This document shows positions 7,609 to 16,813 of a stretch of DNA of 38,195 nucleotides, one piece after another; within the stretch, counting starts at the first letter, position 1, and each line of letters starts with the position of its first letter. The position numbers and the translations under genes were made by a program. A model generated the notes under the pieces. That model was not told where the DNA came from. It did not search any database and saw only the letters and a program-made list of their open reading frames with translations. Where the stretch lies: NCBI GenBank assembly GCA_024278345.1, contig JAJRTK010000094.1:1-38195 (forward strand), read 5' to 3'. The stretch comes from a bacterium (lineage in GTDB: Bacteria > CSSED10-310 > JAJRTK01).

Positions 7609-9720
7609 ATGCCGATCTCTTCGGAACTGGAAAGCCGTTACGCGATGTTGGAGTACGTCAAGGCAGCCTTTGGGATTCTAGCTTTTGGAAGTGCCCTGAG
7701 TCTCACGGGGCTTTGGATCTTGACGCTCCGCCACAAGGTTGGATTGACCCAGGCTGGGTTGCAGTTGGCAGGCTCCATCGCTCTTCTGGCTGGCCTCAGC
7801 GTGGAGCTCATGGGTGTCAACGGTGAAGTTTGGTGTCGGGCATTTGCCTGGGCGATGTTCCTTTCGGCAGTGGTGACGCAGCCTGCTGAAACCATCACTC
7901 GCCAGCGCGAGCCCCGTTATCAACGCTCAGCGCGCCAGTTTTCCGGGGGGGTGTTCATCGGTCCTTCGGTGGTTTCGGCGTGGTTTCCGCTTGTTTTCGC
8001 CGCTGGCGTGCTCTTGGCTAGCTTGTTCCGAAAAACCGCTCGAACCAGAATCCAGCTCAGCGCCTTTGCCCTTGCCACCACCTCAGAGTTTGTTCGAGTG
8101 CTGGGGATCTATTTCGGTGCCGTCGATGAGCTTGTGCCCGACGTGACAACAACGGTGGCTCGAGCCGCGCTGGTGGGAACCTGCGGACTGCTGACCATGA
8201 AAGCGATTCGTCAGCATTCCTTCCGAATGAGAAACCAATTGGAGTTGATCACTTTCTCACTAGTCGCTTGTGCCGCCACGCTCTCGGTACTCCTTGTAAC
8301 GCCTTTTGTAGCAGCGGAAAAACTTACCTTTCCCTTCATGGCGTTCTGCCTTCCCCTCATTCCGATTTGTGTCCTTCTCGGCGCTCTGGCCGCACAATCC
8401 GCTCGTCGGATGACGGGCCGCTTGGAGGAGCTTTCGGCCCAAACCAAGCCGATGCTTCAGGGCAATTTGAACGATTTTTCTGGCGTGCGGTCTGACGATG
8501 AAATCGGCAACATCTCGACGTCAATCCTTGTGATGGTGAGGGCAGTTCAGAAGAACCGCGAAGACTTGGAAAACCAGCTTGCTCGGCACCAGGAGTTCGA
8601 CAAGCTAAGGCAACAGTTTATGTCCAATGTTTCTCACGAGTTACGAACCCCGCTCACTCTGATCCTCGGGAATGCGGATATTCTTCTGGAAGAGATTCTT
8701 GGTGAGTTGAACGAACAACAGCGGGAGTTCCTCACCACGATCCGGGATCAGGGTCAGCTTCTCCACCAGTTGGTCACGGATGTGCTGGCATTCTCGGATC
8801 TAAAAGCGGGAAAGAGCCGTCTTCACATCGAGGCCATCGAGGTTCGGCAACTTATTGTCAGTGTGCTGGAGAGGTTTTCTGGGCTCATGCGACACAAACA
8901 GCTCAAGGTCCAGGGAAAGGTTCCCGACACAACGTTTCCGGCGGATCCAGATAAATTTAGGGAGATCCTGGTTCACCTCCTTTCCAACGCCGTCAAGTTT
9001 TCGAAGAAGGGAGGTTCGATTACAGTGAAGGTAATTCCGCCTTCGGCAAGTGGTTCAGGGCTTCAAGTGGAGGTCAAGGACTCCGGTATCGGGATTGCCA
9101 AGAAAGAGCTGACTCGTATCTTCGACACCTTCTATCAGGTAGATGGCAGCTCGACCCGCGAGCATGGCGGCACTGGCATTGGATTGACGATTGTCAAGCA
9201 CTACATTGACCTGCACGGTGGAAGCCTGAACATCCAGAGCGAAGTTGGCACGGGAACAACCGTCCGCTTCGAGCTGCCTCATCGACCAGATTTCGTCCCG
9301 AAGAAGCAACCTCAAGAGACAAAGAGCAAGGACTCTGCTCCGTCGATTCGTGTCCTCCTGGCCAGCCAGAATGGAGATCTTGTCCGAATTCTCAAAACTT
9401 ATTTGGTGCAAGGGGGGTTCGATGTCATCACGGTGCCGGAAGGGAGCCGAGTCGCGGGGGAAGCCCGCCGGCTTCAACCCCGCCTCATCCTCCTTGACCC
9501 CGACACCAACCAAGGCGAAGCATGGGAAACACTTTCTGGATTACTTGGGAAGAGCGGGGAAAAGCTCCCGACAGTGATTCTCTCGTCAAAGGTTCCCCGA
9601 TCAGTGGCGATGTCCAAAGGGGCTGTTGACTTCATCGAGCTGCCAGTGGACTATAAGACTTTTATTCGGAGAATCAGAGCCGCAACGGGTTGTGGGGCTA
9701 ACCAAACCAAAAACAGTTAG
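7609..9720 (+). CDS. Membrane sensor histidine kinase with degenerate C-terminal receiver
   Basis: Residues ~15-265 form roughly seven to eight hydrophobic segments, a multi-pass sensor region. A HAMP-like linker follows (SDDEIGNISTSILVMV, ~295-310), then HisKA with the phosphorylated His343 in SNVSHELRTPL. The HATPase domain has the N box (HLLSNAVKFS, Asn460), DSGIGI (491-496) and GGTGIGL (520-526), so the kinase core looks intact. Residues ~580-690 have a receiver fold and keep the Asp630 equivalent (LILLDPD), but the N-terminal acidic pair is replaced by ASQNGD and the conserved KP lysine reads LP (DFIELPVD). This suggests a pseudo-receiver. Start choice is uncertain: the ATG at 7609 overlaps a hairpin, and an in-frame ATG at 7645 is possible. 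It is followed by lepB after 42 bp. No separate response regulator adjoins. Confidence 0.9.
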   Translation: MPISSELESRYAMLEYVKAAFGILAFGSALSLTGLWILTLRHKVGLTQAGLQLAGSIALLAGLSVELMGVNGEVWCRAFAWAMFLSAVVTQPAETITRQREPRYQRSARQFSGGVFIGPSVVSAWFPLVFAAGVLLASLFRKTARTRIQLSAFALATTSEFVRVLGIYFGAVDELVPDVTTTVARAALVGTCGLLTMKAIRQHSFRMRNQLELITFSLVACAATLSVLLVTPFVAAEKLTFPFMAFCLPLIPICVLLGALAAQSARRMTGRLEELSAQTKPMLQGNLNDFSGVRSDDEIGNISTSILVMVRAVQKNREDLENQLARHQEFDKLRQQFMSNVSHELRTPLTLILGNADILLEEILGELNEQQREFLTTIRDQGQLLHQLVTDVLAFSDLKAGKSRLHIEAIEVRQLIVSVLERFSGLMRHKQLKVQGKVPDTTFPADPDKFREILVHLLSNAVKFSKKGGSITVKVIPPSASGSGLQVEVKDSGIGIAKKELTRIFDTFYQVDGSSTREHGGTGIGLTIVKHYIDLHGGSLNIQSEVGTGTTVRFELPHRPDFVPKKQPQETKSKDSAPSIRVLLASQNGDLVRILKTYLVQGGFDVITVPEGSRVAGEARRLQPRLILLDPDTNQGEAWETLSGLLGKSGEKLPTVILSSKVPRSVAMSKGAVDFIELPVDYKTFIRRIRAATGCGANQTKNS

Positions 9721-9762
9721 CGGCGGTCGCTCACTGTTCTATCGACCAAACATGGAGCTACG

Positions 9763-10416
9763 ATGGATCCACCTCCCCCATGGAAGAGTGCGTTTCGGGA
9801 GAACCTCGAATCGCTGCTTTTTCCCTTGATCCTGGTGCTGATAGCGCGCACTTTCGTGTTCCAGGCATTCAAAATCCCGTCAGAGTCGATGAGAGAGACT
9901 CTGTTGGTAGGCGATCACATCCTTGTGAATAAGTCGATCTACCTCGATCCGATCCCCTTTCTTGGGATTAGCCTCTTCCCGACGCGCCGTCCCCAGCGGA
10001 AAGATATTATGGTCTTCAAATACCCTGTAGACCCGACGAAGGACTTTATTAAGCGAGTCATCGGTTTGGGAGGGGAGACGATCCAGGTCCGCTGGCCAAG
10101 TGTCTTCATTGACGGGCAGCACCTTGTGGAGCCGTATGCCGTGTACACTCCCGATGAGAAAAACTCCAATGAGGTCACGACTCCGATTCCGCCGGCAACC
10201 TATTTTATGATGGGGGACAATCGAGATCACAGCTTGGATAGCCGGTTCTGGCACCCGTTGAGCCAGCGCCTGATCAAAGGCAAGGCGTTCGTTATCTACT
10301 TTTCCTGGGATTACGGGAAACCCTCTGGTGGTTTAGCGGAGGGACGGTCAAAGCGCGGCTATTTGGATGCATTCGCGGCCATCCGCTGGAGTCGGTTGTT
10401 TAGTCTGCTCCACTGA
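9763..10416 (+). CDS. lepB: Signal peptidase I
   Basis: It cleaves signal peptides from exported proteins at the outer face of the cytoplasmic membrane. One membrane anchor spans residues ~18-36. The catalytic Ser42 sits in IPSESM and the general-base Lys97 in KRVIG, followed by GLGGETIQV. Box E is MGDNRDHSLDSRFW. The 217-residue length is normal. The ATG at 9763 has GGAG 5 nt upstream. It lies 42 bp after the histidine kinase and 102 bp before the GT-C-like gene, all on the same strand. No sign of degeneration. Confidence 0.96.
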   Translation: MDPPPPWKSAFRENLESLLFPLILVLIARTFVFQAFKIPSESMRETLLVGDHILVNKSIYLDPIPFLGISLFPTRRPQRKDIMVFKYPVDPTKDFIKRVIGLGGETIQVRWPSVFIDGQHLVEPYAVYTPDEKNSNEVTTPIPPATYFMMGDNRDHSLDSRFWHPLSQRLIKGKAFVIYFSWDYGKPSGGLAEGRSKRGYLDAFAAIRWSRLFSLLH

Positions 10417-10518
10417 GCGCGCCGAATGGGTCTCCACCGTTCAGCGCCGATGGACAGGTGATTTGCGCTTGGACGTTTGACACACCACTCCTTCTCAACG
10501 AGTGGAGCACTCGCAACC

Positions 10519-13077
10519 ATGCAGCGGAAGCAAGGTCAATCCCATCGCTTTCCCGGCGTCCTCAGTGCGTTCGTCTCCGTCGTTCTCGGGCTCAGCGGAC
10601 TGATCGCCTTTCGCATTCAAAGTGCCGGAATCTTCGTTTTCCTTGAAACAGGCCCCGCCGCCGGTGCGCACTGGTCCCTTTCCAGGAGCTTCTCCTGGGG
10701 CCGTGAGCTGGGCCGAATTGGCGGTTGGATGGTGTTGGTTCTGGTCCTGGGTCTTCTCTACCTTGGGCGAAAGAAAAAGATTGCACTGGCTCGTTCTCTC
10801 TTGCCCCTCTCCGTTGCGCTGCTCTGTTTGCTTCCAGCTTTGGCGGTTTTTTTGGGGCTTCCAGTCTTTTTCTTGCCGCCGGCAGCCCTCGGGAAACTGC
10901 TGGTGGCATTCGGTCTGTTTGGGGTTCTCTGGTCTGTTTGGGCCATACGAAGCGAGTCCCAAGGCGGGGGTAGAGCGTTGCAAACGACGAAGGATGCGCC
11001 CCCCCCTGCAAGGTCGGCAGTAGACAGGAGGGGAACCCTCCGTGGTGGATCGGGAACAAGGGAAGGAATCGCCATCTTCTTGGTGCTTCTGGGAATTCTC
11101 TTGGCTTTGGCCAGCCAGATGCCCCGTAGCGCATGGCTCCGACAACCGGCTCTCACCGGGGATGAGCCTGAATATATGCTCACGGTGGTGAGTCTTCTTG
11201 ACGATGGTGACATCGAGCTTAGAAATAATTCAACATCGAATGCCGCGAAGGAATTCGGCGCCTCCGGATATCAGTTTCGCTTCCCGCATCCGGTTCACAA
11301 CCTTGGGTTGCCGCTTCTCATCGCTCCGGCTTATGCCGCAGGAAGACTCCTCTTTCCCGCATCACCTCAGTTTGGTGTCTTTGGTCTGCTCATCGTGATA
11401 TCGGCTCTCCTTGGCTCGGAGCTCTACCTGCTGACCCGTCGCCGCGGACTGCTACTTTCGCTCATGGCCGCCACGACTCCACTGCTGCCATCCCTGCTTC
11501 CCATGACGGTGCAGATCTACCCTGAGCTGCCTGCGGCGTGGATGGCAGTGCTTTGCTACCGGCGATTGGGGAATCGGCATTACGGGCAATTCTTGTCTCT
11601 TGGAGGGATAGCGGCTTTGCCCTGGCTCCACGTGAAATATGCTGCTCTCGTCGTCGGTTTGCTCTTGGCAGTAGGCGTGTTGCGTGGTTTCAAAAAGACT
11701 TTTCCCGGTTGGATTGTGTTTCTCATAGGGTTGGTGGGTCTTTCTGCCATCAGCGCCATCCACTATGATAGTTTGCTGCCGACGGCCTCCTACGGGAAGA
11801 CGACGACAGTCCTGTCCCTTGGACTGTTTCGTGGGGTTCTCGGTTTGTTGACGGATCGGGGTTTCGGTGTTTTCTGGCGAACCCCGTTACTCCTTCTCAC
11901 GATCCCCGGCTGGTATCTTCTTTTCCACCGCTCCAAACCGGAATCTCTCGCCCTGGCGTTGGTTGTTGGAAGCCACTTCATTGTCGTTGCCTCCTACCCA
12001 ATGTGGTGGGGAGGCTGGAGCCCTCCGGGCCGGTTTCTAGTACCCATCCTACCGTTCGCGGTTCTGGCGGCAATTGAGGCAGGCCGATGGAAAGGAAGCC
12101 GCGGTGCTTTTCTTCTAGGGCTCCTTTGGATCGGAAGCATCGGCATCAGTCTGGCGCTGCTCACGCCAGCCCCTACGTGGCTCGGCGGTTCTCGAACCTT
12201 AGTCTACCAAGATCCTATGGAGCCGCCGGCTTTAGGGGTGCTCCTTGGTGGCATCTGGGATTGGGGGCAGGCCCTGCCAAATCTCATTCACCCGGCACCT
12301 GGAGATTGGGTACTGGCGCTCTGCCTTTTGGGCGGATCTGCTCTCTTTGGCAGCTATCTGCTGAAGAATGGGGCAAGGTCACTGAACGAACCCCAAGCGG
12401 TCACACTCTTTATTCTTGCTTGTACAGTTGGATCGACCCTCTCCGTGGAGACCTTGGCGGAACTGACGAGACCCTATCGCTCTACTTTCCATGGCTACGC
12501 GGCCAACCAGGAACGGCGAACCTACTTGAAAGCCCTGGCCCAAAAGGATTTTTGGCGCCATTTCCCAGCGCCGCCACCGCAACCCTCGTTGGTCACCTTG
12601 ATCTACGAAGCGGAAGCATTGCAAGGAAACCACTTGTTTTTCACGGATGAACCCAGATCCGATGCCTCTGGCGGCTTCCACCGGATCGTGGCAGAATTCG
12701 ACCCAACGATTGCCCCGATTCCAATCTCGTTCCGTTATCCCCTGGAGCTCGAATCTTGGCCGGCTGGAAACTATCGGGCTCACTTTCGCCTGGCGGCCCT
12801 TTCGGCCTCGCCTACAAGCTCATCGGCTGTTACAAGGCCGAAAACAGTCTTGGCCGTTGCGGTGAAGGCTTCATGGAGTCTCTGTTTTCAGCGCGCGCAA
12901 GTCTTGAGCCGGAAGGAGGTTCTCCGCTCCGATCTCAAAGCAACCTATTCTGACATTACCCTCCGCTTTCAGCTCCGGTGCTCGACTCCGAAGCTGGAGT
13001 GGATCGTGGAAGCCTACGGTCTTCCGTTCCGATTCGATTATGTCTCTGTGGAGGCGGAAGAGGTCTTTCCAGACTAG
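10519..13077 (+). CDS. Multi-pass membrane protein, GT-C glycosyltransferase-like
   Basis: An 852-residue protein with many hydrophobic segments in its first ~620 residues and a soluble C-terminal region of ~230 residues. The motif LTGDEPEYML (residues ~212-221), just after a membrane segment and followed by SLLDDGDIELRNN, resembles the first-loop acidic motif of GT-C enzymes of the ArnT/PMT type, which move sugars from polyprenyl-phosphate donors onto envelope acceptors. The soluble tail is probably a beta-rich periplasmic domain; I do not recognise it. The ATG at 10519 is preferred over the upstream TTG at 10477. Substrate and acceptor are unknown. Confidence 0.75.
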   Translation: MQRKQGQSHRFPGVLSAFVSVVLGLSGLIAFRIQSAGIFVFLETGPAAGAHWSLSRSFSWGRELGRIGGWMVLVLVLGLLYLGRKKKIALARSLLPLSVALLCLLPALAVFLGLPVFFLPPAALGKLLVAFGLFGVLWSVWAIRSESQGGGRALQTTKDAPPPARSAVDRRGTLRGGSGTREGIAIFLVLLGILLALASQMPRSAWLRQPALTGDEPEYMLTVVSLLDDGDIELRNNSTSNAAKEFGASGYQFRFPHPVHNLGLPLLIAPAYAAGRLLFPASPQFGVFGLLIVISALLGSELYLLTRRRGLLLSLMAATTPLLPSLLPMTVQIYPELPAAWMAVLCYRRLGNRHYGQFLSLGGIAALPWLHVKYAALVVGLLLAVGVLRGFKKTFPGWIVFLIGLVGLSAISAIHYDSLLPTASYGKTTTVLSLGLFRGVLGLLTDRGFGVFWRTPLLLLTIPGWYLLFHRSKPESLALALVVGSHFIVVASYPMWWGGWSPPGRFLVPILPFAVLAAIEAGRWKGSRGAFLLGLLWIGSIGISLALLTPAPTWLGGSRTLVYQDPMEPPALGVLLGGIWDWGQALPNLIHPAPGDWVLALCLLGGSALFGSYLLKNGARSLNEPQAVTLFILACTVGSTLSVETLAELTRPYRSTFHGYAANQERRTYLKALAQKDFWRHFPAPPPQPSLVTLIYEAEALQGNHLFFTDEPRSDASGGFHRIVAEFDPTIAPIPISFRYPLELESWPAGNYRAHFRLAALSASPTSSSAVTRPKTVLAVAVKASWSLCFQRAQVLSRKEVLRSDLKATYSDITLRFQLRCSTPKLEWIVEAYGLPFRFDYVSVEAEEVFPD

Positions 13078-13455
13078 GAGGCCAGGCCAGGTCCTTGGCG
13101 CAATCATCGCATGAGACAGCAATCTCCCTTTCGAATGACGAGGCGTGGCTTAACCCGTATTATGAGAGAGGTCGAGGAGCGGCCTCGGCGGCATACGAAA
13201 ATGCAGTCACCAGGGCTTCAGCCCGGAGTTGATGTTGAGGGCAAAACTACTTAGGCCGACTTTTCACAGAATTGTTGGGAACCCTTGCTGGAAACCAGGC
13301 AGAGTCTTGACAGCAAAAGCATCCTCTCCATCTTGGGTAATTCCACCCCATGGAGCTGCCGCCAGAAGTGGCCAGTTGTCCAGTGGTGACGGGGAGTGCC
13401 GGCTTACGAATTCCGTACGGGCTATTGGTAGTCTCGCGGAGAAACAACAGGGCAA
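13078..13455. other. Convergent intergenic region
   Basis: This 378-bp gap lies between the GT-C-like gene and the convergent DUF5683-like gene. It contains a possible 47-codon ORF (13111-13254, separate entry) and a small inverted repeat GGGCT-TC-AGCCC near 13213. I see no stem followed by a T run on either strand and no tRNA. Confidence 0.5.
13111..13254 (+). CDS. Possible small basic protein (doubtful)
   Basis: An ATG-initiated frame of 47 codons, 33 bp after the previous gene, encodes an Arg-rich peptide (MTRRGLTRIMREVEERPRRH in its middle). There is no clear Shine-Dalgarno sequence and I recognise no family. It may be chance. Confidence 0.2.
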   Translation: MRQQSPFRMTRRGLTRIMREVEERPRRHTKMQSPGLQPGVDVEGKTT

Positions 13456-13950
13456 TTACCCTTTGCGTCGCTGGCGCGTTGTCCGAACAACGTCAAAGAG
13501 ATTGAGGCTCCACACCAAGAGCCCTCCGGCAATGCTGATATTCCTACGGCGATCAGCTCTCAGTGTGTCAGACCGGAAACGCGAAGCATCCTCCGCATTG
13601 GCCGCGCCGCGATATCGACCGTAGGCCCTATTACCCTCGATGGCGAAAGCAATGGTCCCTGCTACGGCAAGCGCCTCCAAGAACATGAAGGCGAGGCCTG
13701 GGGCGGGTCGCCCTTGTGCAAACTGTCCCCAACCCGGAAGAAGAAAGGACTTGACCTCGGGAGAGAGGGGGGTAGGGGTTGAGGAAAAAGCCCTTTCTAT
13801 AACTGGTCCTACTCGCATGAGCTCGTAGGGCACAGAATCTTCCGGACCGGGAGCAAGGGGCTGAGCCAAGACGGAACCTGCGCAAACACAAAGGAATGCC
13901 GTCTCAAGCAACATGCGCCACCCTTTTGCTCCGCAGCCAACATTGCGCAT
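13456..13950 (-). CDS. DUF5683-like envelope protein
   Basis: A 164-residue protein with a signal peptide (hydrophobic MLLETAFLCVCAGSVLAQP, residues 13-31). The later SFLLPGWGQFAQGRPAPGLAF, followed by a hydrophobic stretch, is the PGWGQ-x-GR pattern of DUF5683-type proteins; a second hydrophobic stretch lies near the end (SIAGGLLVWSLNLFDVV). It is probably a small envelope or membrane protein. GAAGGA lies 8 nt before the ATG. It is 59 bp downstream of the sigma factor gene in the same direction and may be co-transcribed. The function is unknown. Confidence 0.7.
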   Translation of the reverse strand: MRNVGCGAKGWRMLLETAFLCVCAGSVLAQPLAPGPEDSVPYELMRVGPVIERAFSSTPTPLSPEVKSFLLPGWGQFAQGRPAPGLAFMFLEALAVAGTIAFAIEGNRAYGRYRGAANAEDASRFRSDTLRADRRRNISIAGGLLVWSLNLFDVVRTTRQRRKG

Positions 13951-14009
13951 CTTTTGAGTCCTTCTCTTCTGCTGGGGAGCTTGCTCTCGACAGATGAGGA
14001 CCAGGCCCC

Positions 14010-15491
14010 TCAGGCTTTGTAAAACTCCCGAAGGATCATTTTGTTTTGGGGGTTCTTGAGTTTGGACAGGGCGACTTTTTCAATTTGACGGATCCGTTCC
14101 CTGGTCAACTGAAGCGCACGCCCAACCTCTTCCAGTGTATGGCGGCAATGGCCGGCAAGGCCAAACCGTTTTCGGATCACTTCTCTTTCCACTTCGCTCA
14201 GCCGGGCAAGCACCTGGCCCACTTTCTCCTGAAGCTCATTGGATTCGGCCTCGTCGGCAGGTGATAGCGCATTGACATCCTCGATGACATGAGCGAGCTG
14301 CCCCTCCCCTTCTTGGCCAATGGGCGTTTCCAGAGAAACTGGTTCGTGGAGCACTCTGAAGAGGATCTCCACCTTGTTGAGGGAGACTCCCAGGTGTTCC
14401 GCCAGCTCCAATTCGGTGGCTTCCCGCCCGTGAAGCTGCACCAAATGCCGGCTTGCCTTGAGCATCCGGTGGGCGATATCAATCATGTGGAGAGGGATCC
14501 GGATTGTACGGCTTTGCTCAGCAATGGCCCGAGTCACTGTTTGCCGAATCCACCAGGAAGCATAGGTCGAAAAACGGTATCCCCTTTGATACTCGAATTT
14601 ATCGACTGCTTTCATCAGCCCCTGGTTTCCTTCCTGGACCAGGTCAGACAGAGAAAGGCCTCGGTTGACGTATTTCTTGGCAATTCCGATAACCAACCGC
14701 AGGTTGGCTTCGATCAAGGCATTTTTGGCCCGCCGGATCTTCCCCATGGCCTGCTTGAGATCCCCATGGACGTCGCGGTAAAGAGTGCTCGCAAGCGAAA
14801 CCCAACTTTCATTGCCAGAAATATCAACATCAAGATCCCGCCAGGAAGCTGCTCCGGCGGTTGCCGAGCTTTGCATCTCCAGGGGGATCGCTTCCATCGT
14901 GGCCTGATCTTCTTCGTCAAGAAGCTCAGCCAAGAGGATCATCCGATCCGCAAGGAAGTCGATATCGCTTTTCTTCAAGGGCAATTGAGGCAGTAACTGG
15001 AAGCAGCGAGTCAACGGGCGACCGAGCCGGTCATTCAGCTCACCACCGGTCCCATGGTGCCTTGCCTCCTTCAGGAAAAGGTCCCACTGTTGCCCGAGCT
15101 CCGCCAGAAGAGGCCCTTCTGTAACGTCGCGAGGCCGACGGCGTTTTGGGTAAGATCCACGCCCTGAGTTCATACATCGGTGAAAAAGGCGCAGAACCTC
15201 GCGGACGGTTAGGGGAAGTTGGAACAGTCTCTCGCGGACCAGGTCGTAGCCTTCTTCTATCTCGCGAGCAAGACGGGTTTCCTCGCCGGCAGAAAGGAGA
15301 CCTAGAGTTCCCACGTCCCTGAGATAATGGGCAAAGGCCTCCTCCGACGACTGACGGCGCCGCCCTCTATCGAACTTGCTGGCGGCTGTTTTCAAAGATC
15401 TTGCTCTAGGGGCGGCTGTTCTTCCTTCCGGCGAATTTGATGTTATCTTCGGACTCGAACAGATCGTGGATTGGACTTTCGCTACCATCAT
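14010..15491 (-). CDS. rpoD: RNA polymerase sigma factor, RpoD/SigA family
   Basis: A 493-residue group 1/2 sigma-70 factor. Region 1.2 is at ~49-100 ([18 protein letters not shown]). A ~150-residue non-conserved insert follows. Regions 2.1-2.4 are at ~255-345 ([60 protein letters not shown]), region 3 at ~350-410, and region 4.2 has the helix-turn-helix at ~451-478 ([20 protein letters not shown]). The -10 and -35 binding helices look fully conserved, in line with the TTGACx/TATAAx-like promoters seen here. There is no acidic region 1.1; the N-terminal ~45 residues are basic and Ser/Thr-rich. It is probably the principal sigma factor, but a close paralogue cannot be excluded. GGGAGA precedes the ATG. 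Confidence 0.93.
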   Translation of the reverse strand: MMVAKVQSTICSSPKITSNSPEGRTAAPRARSLKTAASKFDRGRRRQSSEEAFAHYLRDVGTLGLLSAGEETRLAREIEEGYDLVRERLFQLPLTVREVLRLFHRCMNSGRGSYPKRRRPRDVTEGPLLAELGQQWDLFLKEARHHGTGGELNDRLGRPLTRCFQLLPQLPLKKSDIDFLADRMILLAELLDEEDQATMEAIPLEMQSSATAGAASWRDLDVDISGNESWVSLASTLYRDVHGDLKQAMGKIRRAKNALIEANLRLVIGIAKKYVNRGLSLSDLVQEGNQGLMKAVDKFEYQRGYRFSTYASWWIRQTVTRAIAEQSRTIRIPLHMIDIAHRMLKASRHLVQLHGREATELELAEHLGVSLNKVEILFRVLHEPVSLETPIGQEGEGQLAHVIEDVNALSPADEAESNELQEKVGQVLARLSEVEREVIRKRFGLAGHCRHTLEEVGRALQLTRERIRQIEKVALSKLKNPQNKMILREFYKA

Positions 15492-15637
15492 CGATTCTCT
15501 CCCAATGTGCTAGTGAGGCACATACCCCCAAGAGCAATCTTGGTGCCAACCGTACCGCAAAGGCTGGTCACCCCCTCTAGCCCTTTGCAATAAAGCATTT
15601 TCAAGGCAGAGGTCCGTTTCTGTGGAATGGTTTGTAC

Positions 15638-15667
15638 TGGCGAGTTTTCGCCAATTCCGGCGAAAAC
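15638..15667. promoter_or_regulatory. Overlapping inverted repeats in the sigma gene leader
   Basis: A perfect 9-bp inverted repeat, GTTTTCGCC-AATTCC-GGCGAAAAC (15644-15667), shares its left arm with TGGCGA-GTTT-TCGCCA (15638-15653). The shared arm can pair either way, so this may be an operator or a pair of alternative RNA hairpins. Confidence 0.5.
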
Positions 15668-15687
15668 GTGCCGAGGTTTCGTATTCA

Positions 15688-15715
15688 GTAATACAGGCAT
15701 GTATTAAGAATTCAA
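15688..15715 (-). promoter_or_regulatory. Candidate promoter for the sigma factor gene
   Basis: On the minus strand: TTGAAT (15715-15710), a 16-bp spacer and TATTAC (15693-15688). The match to the sigma-70 consensus is moderate. Transcription would start near 15681, just upstream of the inverted repeats at 15667. Confidence 0.35.
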
Positions 15716-15798
15716 GTCCCGTCTCCAGTGCGCTGGGTTGCGGGAGGGGAAATCGTGGCGTGGAAAAAGCACCGATGGTGAGAAAAGCGATCAATCAC

Positions 15799-16440
15799 TC
15801 AAGGACTTGAGGAGGTGCAAGCCGCTTCACAGCGATTGCTCAACTCCATAAGGAGGTGGCCAAGGATCTTGGTATAGTGAGCAATCTTGCCGGGGCGAGG
15901 GATTCTGAGAGGAGTTCCATAAGCGAGGACCATTTTGCTAAAAGGGCAAGGGATCTGGAACCGATCCCAAGAATTGAGTTGCCATTTGCGAGCGTAGGCA
16001 ACGGCTACGGGGACAATGGGGAGTCCACTCCACCGCGCCAAGGCGAGGCAGCCTGGAGCGATGCTCCGCCTGGGTCCTCGAGGGCCGTCAGGAGCGATGG
16101 CCACGGGTAATCCCTGCTCTAGTCGATAACGGAGCTCTTCCAAGGCTTCGGCTCCGCCTCTGGAGCTTGATCCTCCCACCCAGGAGATCCCCCACTTCGC
16201 CAACACCCGCGAGAGCAGGCGGCCATCGCGGCTCAGGCTTACAAGGACATTGAGATCCCAGCGGTCACGGTGTGCTAGGAGGAGACCGAGCTGGTGGGCA
16301 TGCCAAAAGCAATAGATTACGGCCGGTTCGGTAGTCACCAACTGTTGATGCTCCTGGTAGCCGATTCGTCGTTGGCGCAGAGTCCGGCCCAGACAAGTGA
16401 GAATGCCATCCAACAGGATAGAAAAAAAAGTCTCTTTCAT
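15799..16440 (-). CDS. DUF374-family lysophospholipid-type acyltransferase
   Basis: A 213-residue membrane-associated protein. It has the DUF374 pattern related to 1-acylglycerol-phosphate acyltransferases: YCFWHAHQLGLLLAHRD, then VLVSLSRDGRLLSRVLAKWG, VGGSSSRGGAEALEELRYRL and APDGPRGPRR. The family transfers acyl groups in lipid or lipid A metabolism at the inner membrane; the substrate here is not known. The ATG at 16440 gives a hydrophobic N-terminus (FFSILLDGILTCLG) and has AGGGA 8-9 nt upstream. The frame stays open to 16575, but those 45 extra residues are basic and lie over a palindromic repeat, so they are not counted. The sigma gene follows 307 bp downstream. Confidence 0.85.
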   Translation of the reverse strand: MKETFFSILLDGILTCLGRTLRQRRIGYQEHQQLVTTEPAVIYCFWHAHQLGLLLAHRDRWDLNVLVSLSRDGRLLSRVLAKWGISWVGGSSSRGGAEALEELRYRLEQGLPVAIAPDGPRGPRRSIAPGCLALARWSGLPIVPVAVAYARKWQLNSWDRFQIPCPFSKMVLAYGTPLRIPRPGKIAHYTKILGHLLMELSNRCEAACTSSSP

Positions 16441-16527
16441 GGGGAATGTCCCTGGGGAGCTTCCACGATCTGGAAAATTGGCTGGTGCTCCGGGCTTGGG
16501 GCGTTGACGACAAGAGGGGTGAAAAGT

Positions 16528-16565
16528 GCGAGGAGCGGTCGCCGGACGGCGGCCGATGAGAGCGG
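16528..16565 (+). repeat. 38-bp GC-rich palindromic element, copy 2
   Basis: It begins GCGAGGAGCGG and ends GAGCGG. It aligns without gaps to the copy at 22365, matching at about 26 of 38 positions. The centre, CGCCG-GA-CGGCG, is a perfect small stem. It is the most diverged of the three plus-strand copies. Confidence 0.45.
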
Positions 16566-16645
16566 AACGCAACACGAAGAGAAAAAAGGGGGCGAAAACT
16601 ACTCCCTCAACGGGGGCACGACCGAAAAATCGCCTTCGGGTATCA

Positions 16646-16675
16646 TTGACCGAAGTCGAGTATTCAAACTAGTAT
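16646..16675 (+). promoter_or_regulatory. Candidate promoter for the Ser/Thr kinase gene
   Basis: TTGACC at 16646-16651, an 18-bp spacer and TAGTAT at 16670-16675. It lies about 140 bp before the kinase start codon. Confidence 0.45.
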
Positions 16676-16813
16676 AAGGCGGGTTCGCAACGCTAGCCTT
16701 GGCATGGTGTAACTCCCCAGGCTGCATGCCGTCGAAGGGCTTATTCCCGCAAAGCGACGGAAATAGCGACATTTCCAGTCCACGAACATCAAGATCGCCA
16801 ACAGGCATGGGCA

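Larger units (their letters stand above)
15492..15798. other. Leader and promoter region of the sigma factor gene
   Basis: These 307 bp upstream of the sigma gene contain no credible ORF. They hold a candidate minus-strand promoter (15688-15715) and, downstream of it, overlapping inverted repeats (15638-15667). The implied leader is close to 200 nt. Confidence 0.5.
16441..16813. other. Divergent intergenic region upstream of the Ser/Thr kinase
   Basis: These 373 bp lie between the acyltransferase (leftward) and the kinase (rightward). They hold a 38-bp GC-rich element (16528-16565) and a good plus-strand promoter (16646-16675). No credible ORF. Confidence 0.5.

Noticed and set aside
15799-16575. 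Longer DUF374 protein starting at 16575
   Set aside because: The extra 45 residues cross a GC-rich palindromic repeat and precede the natural hydrophobic N-terminus at 16440.
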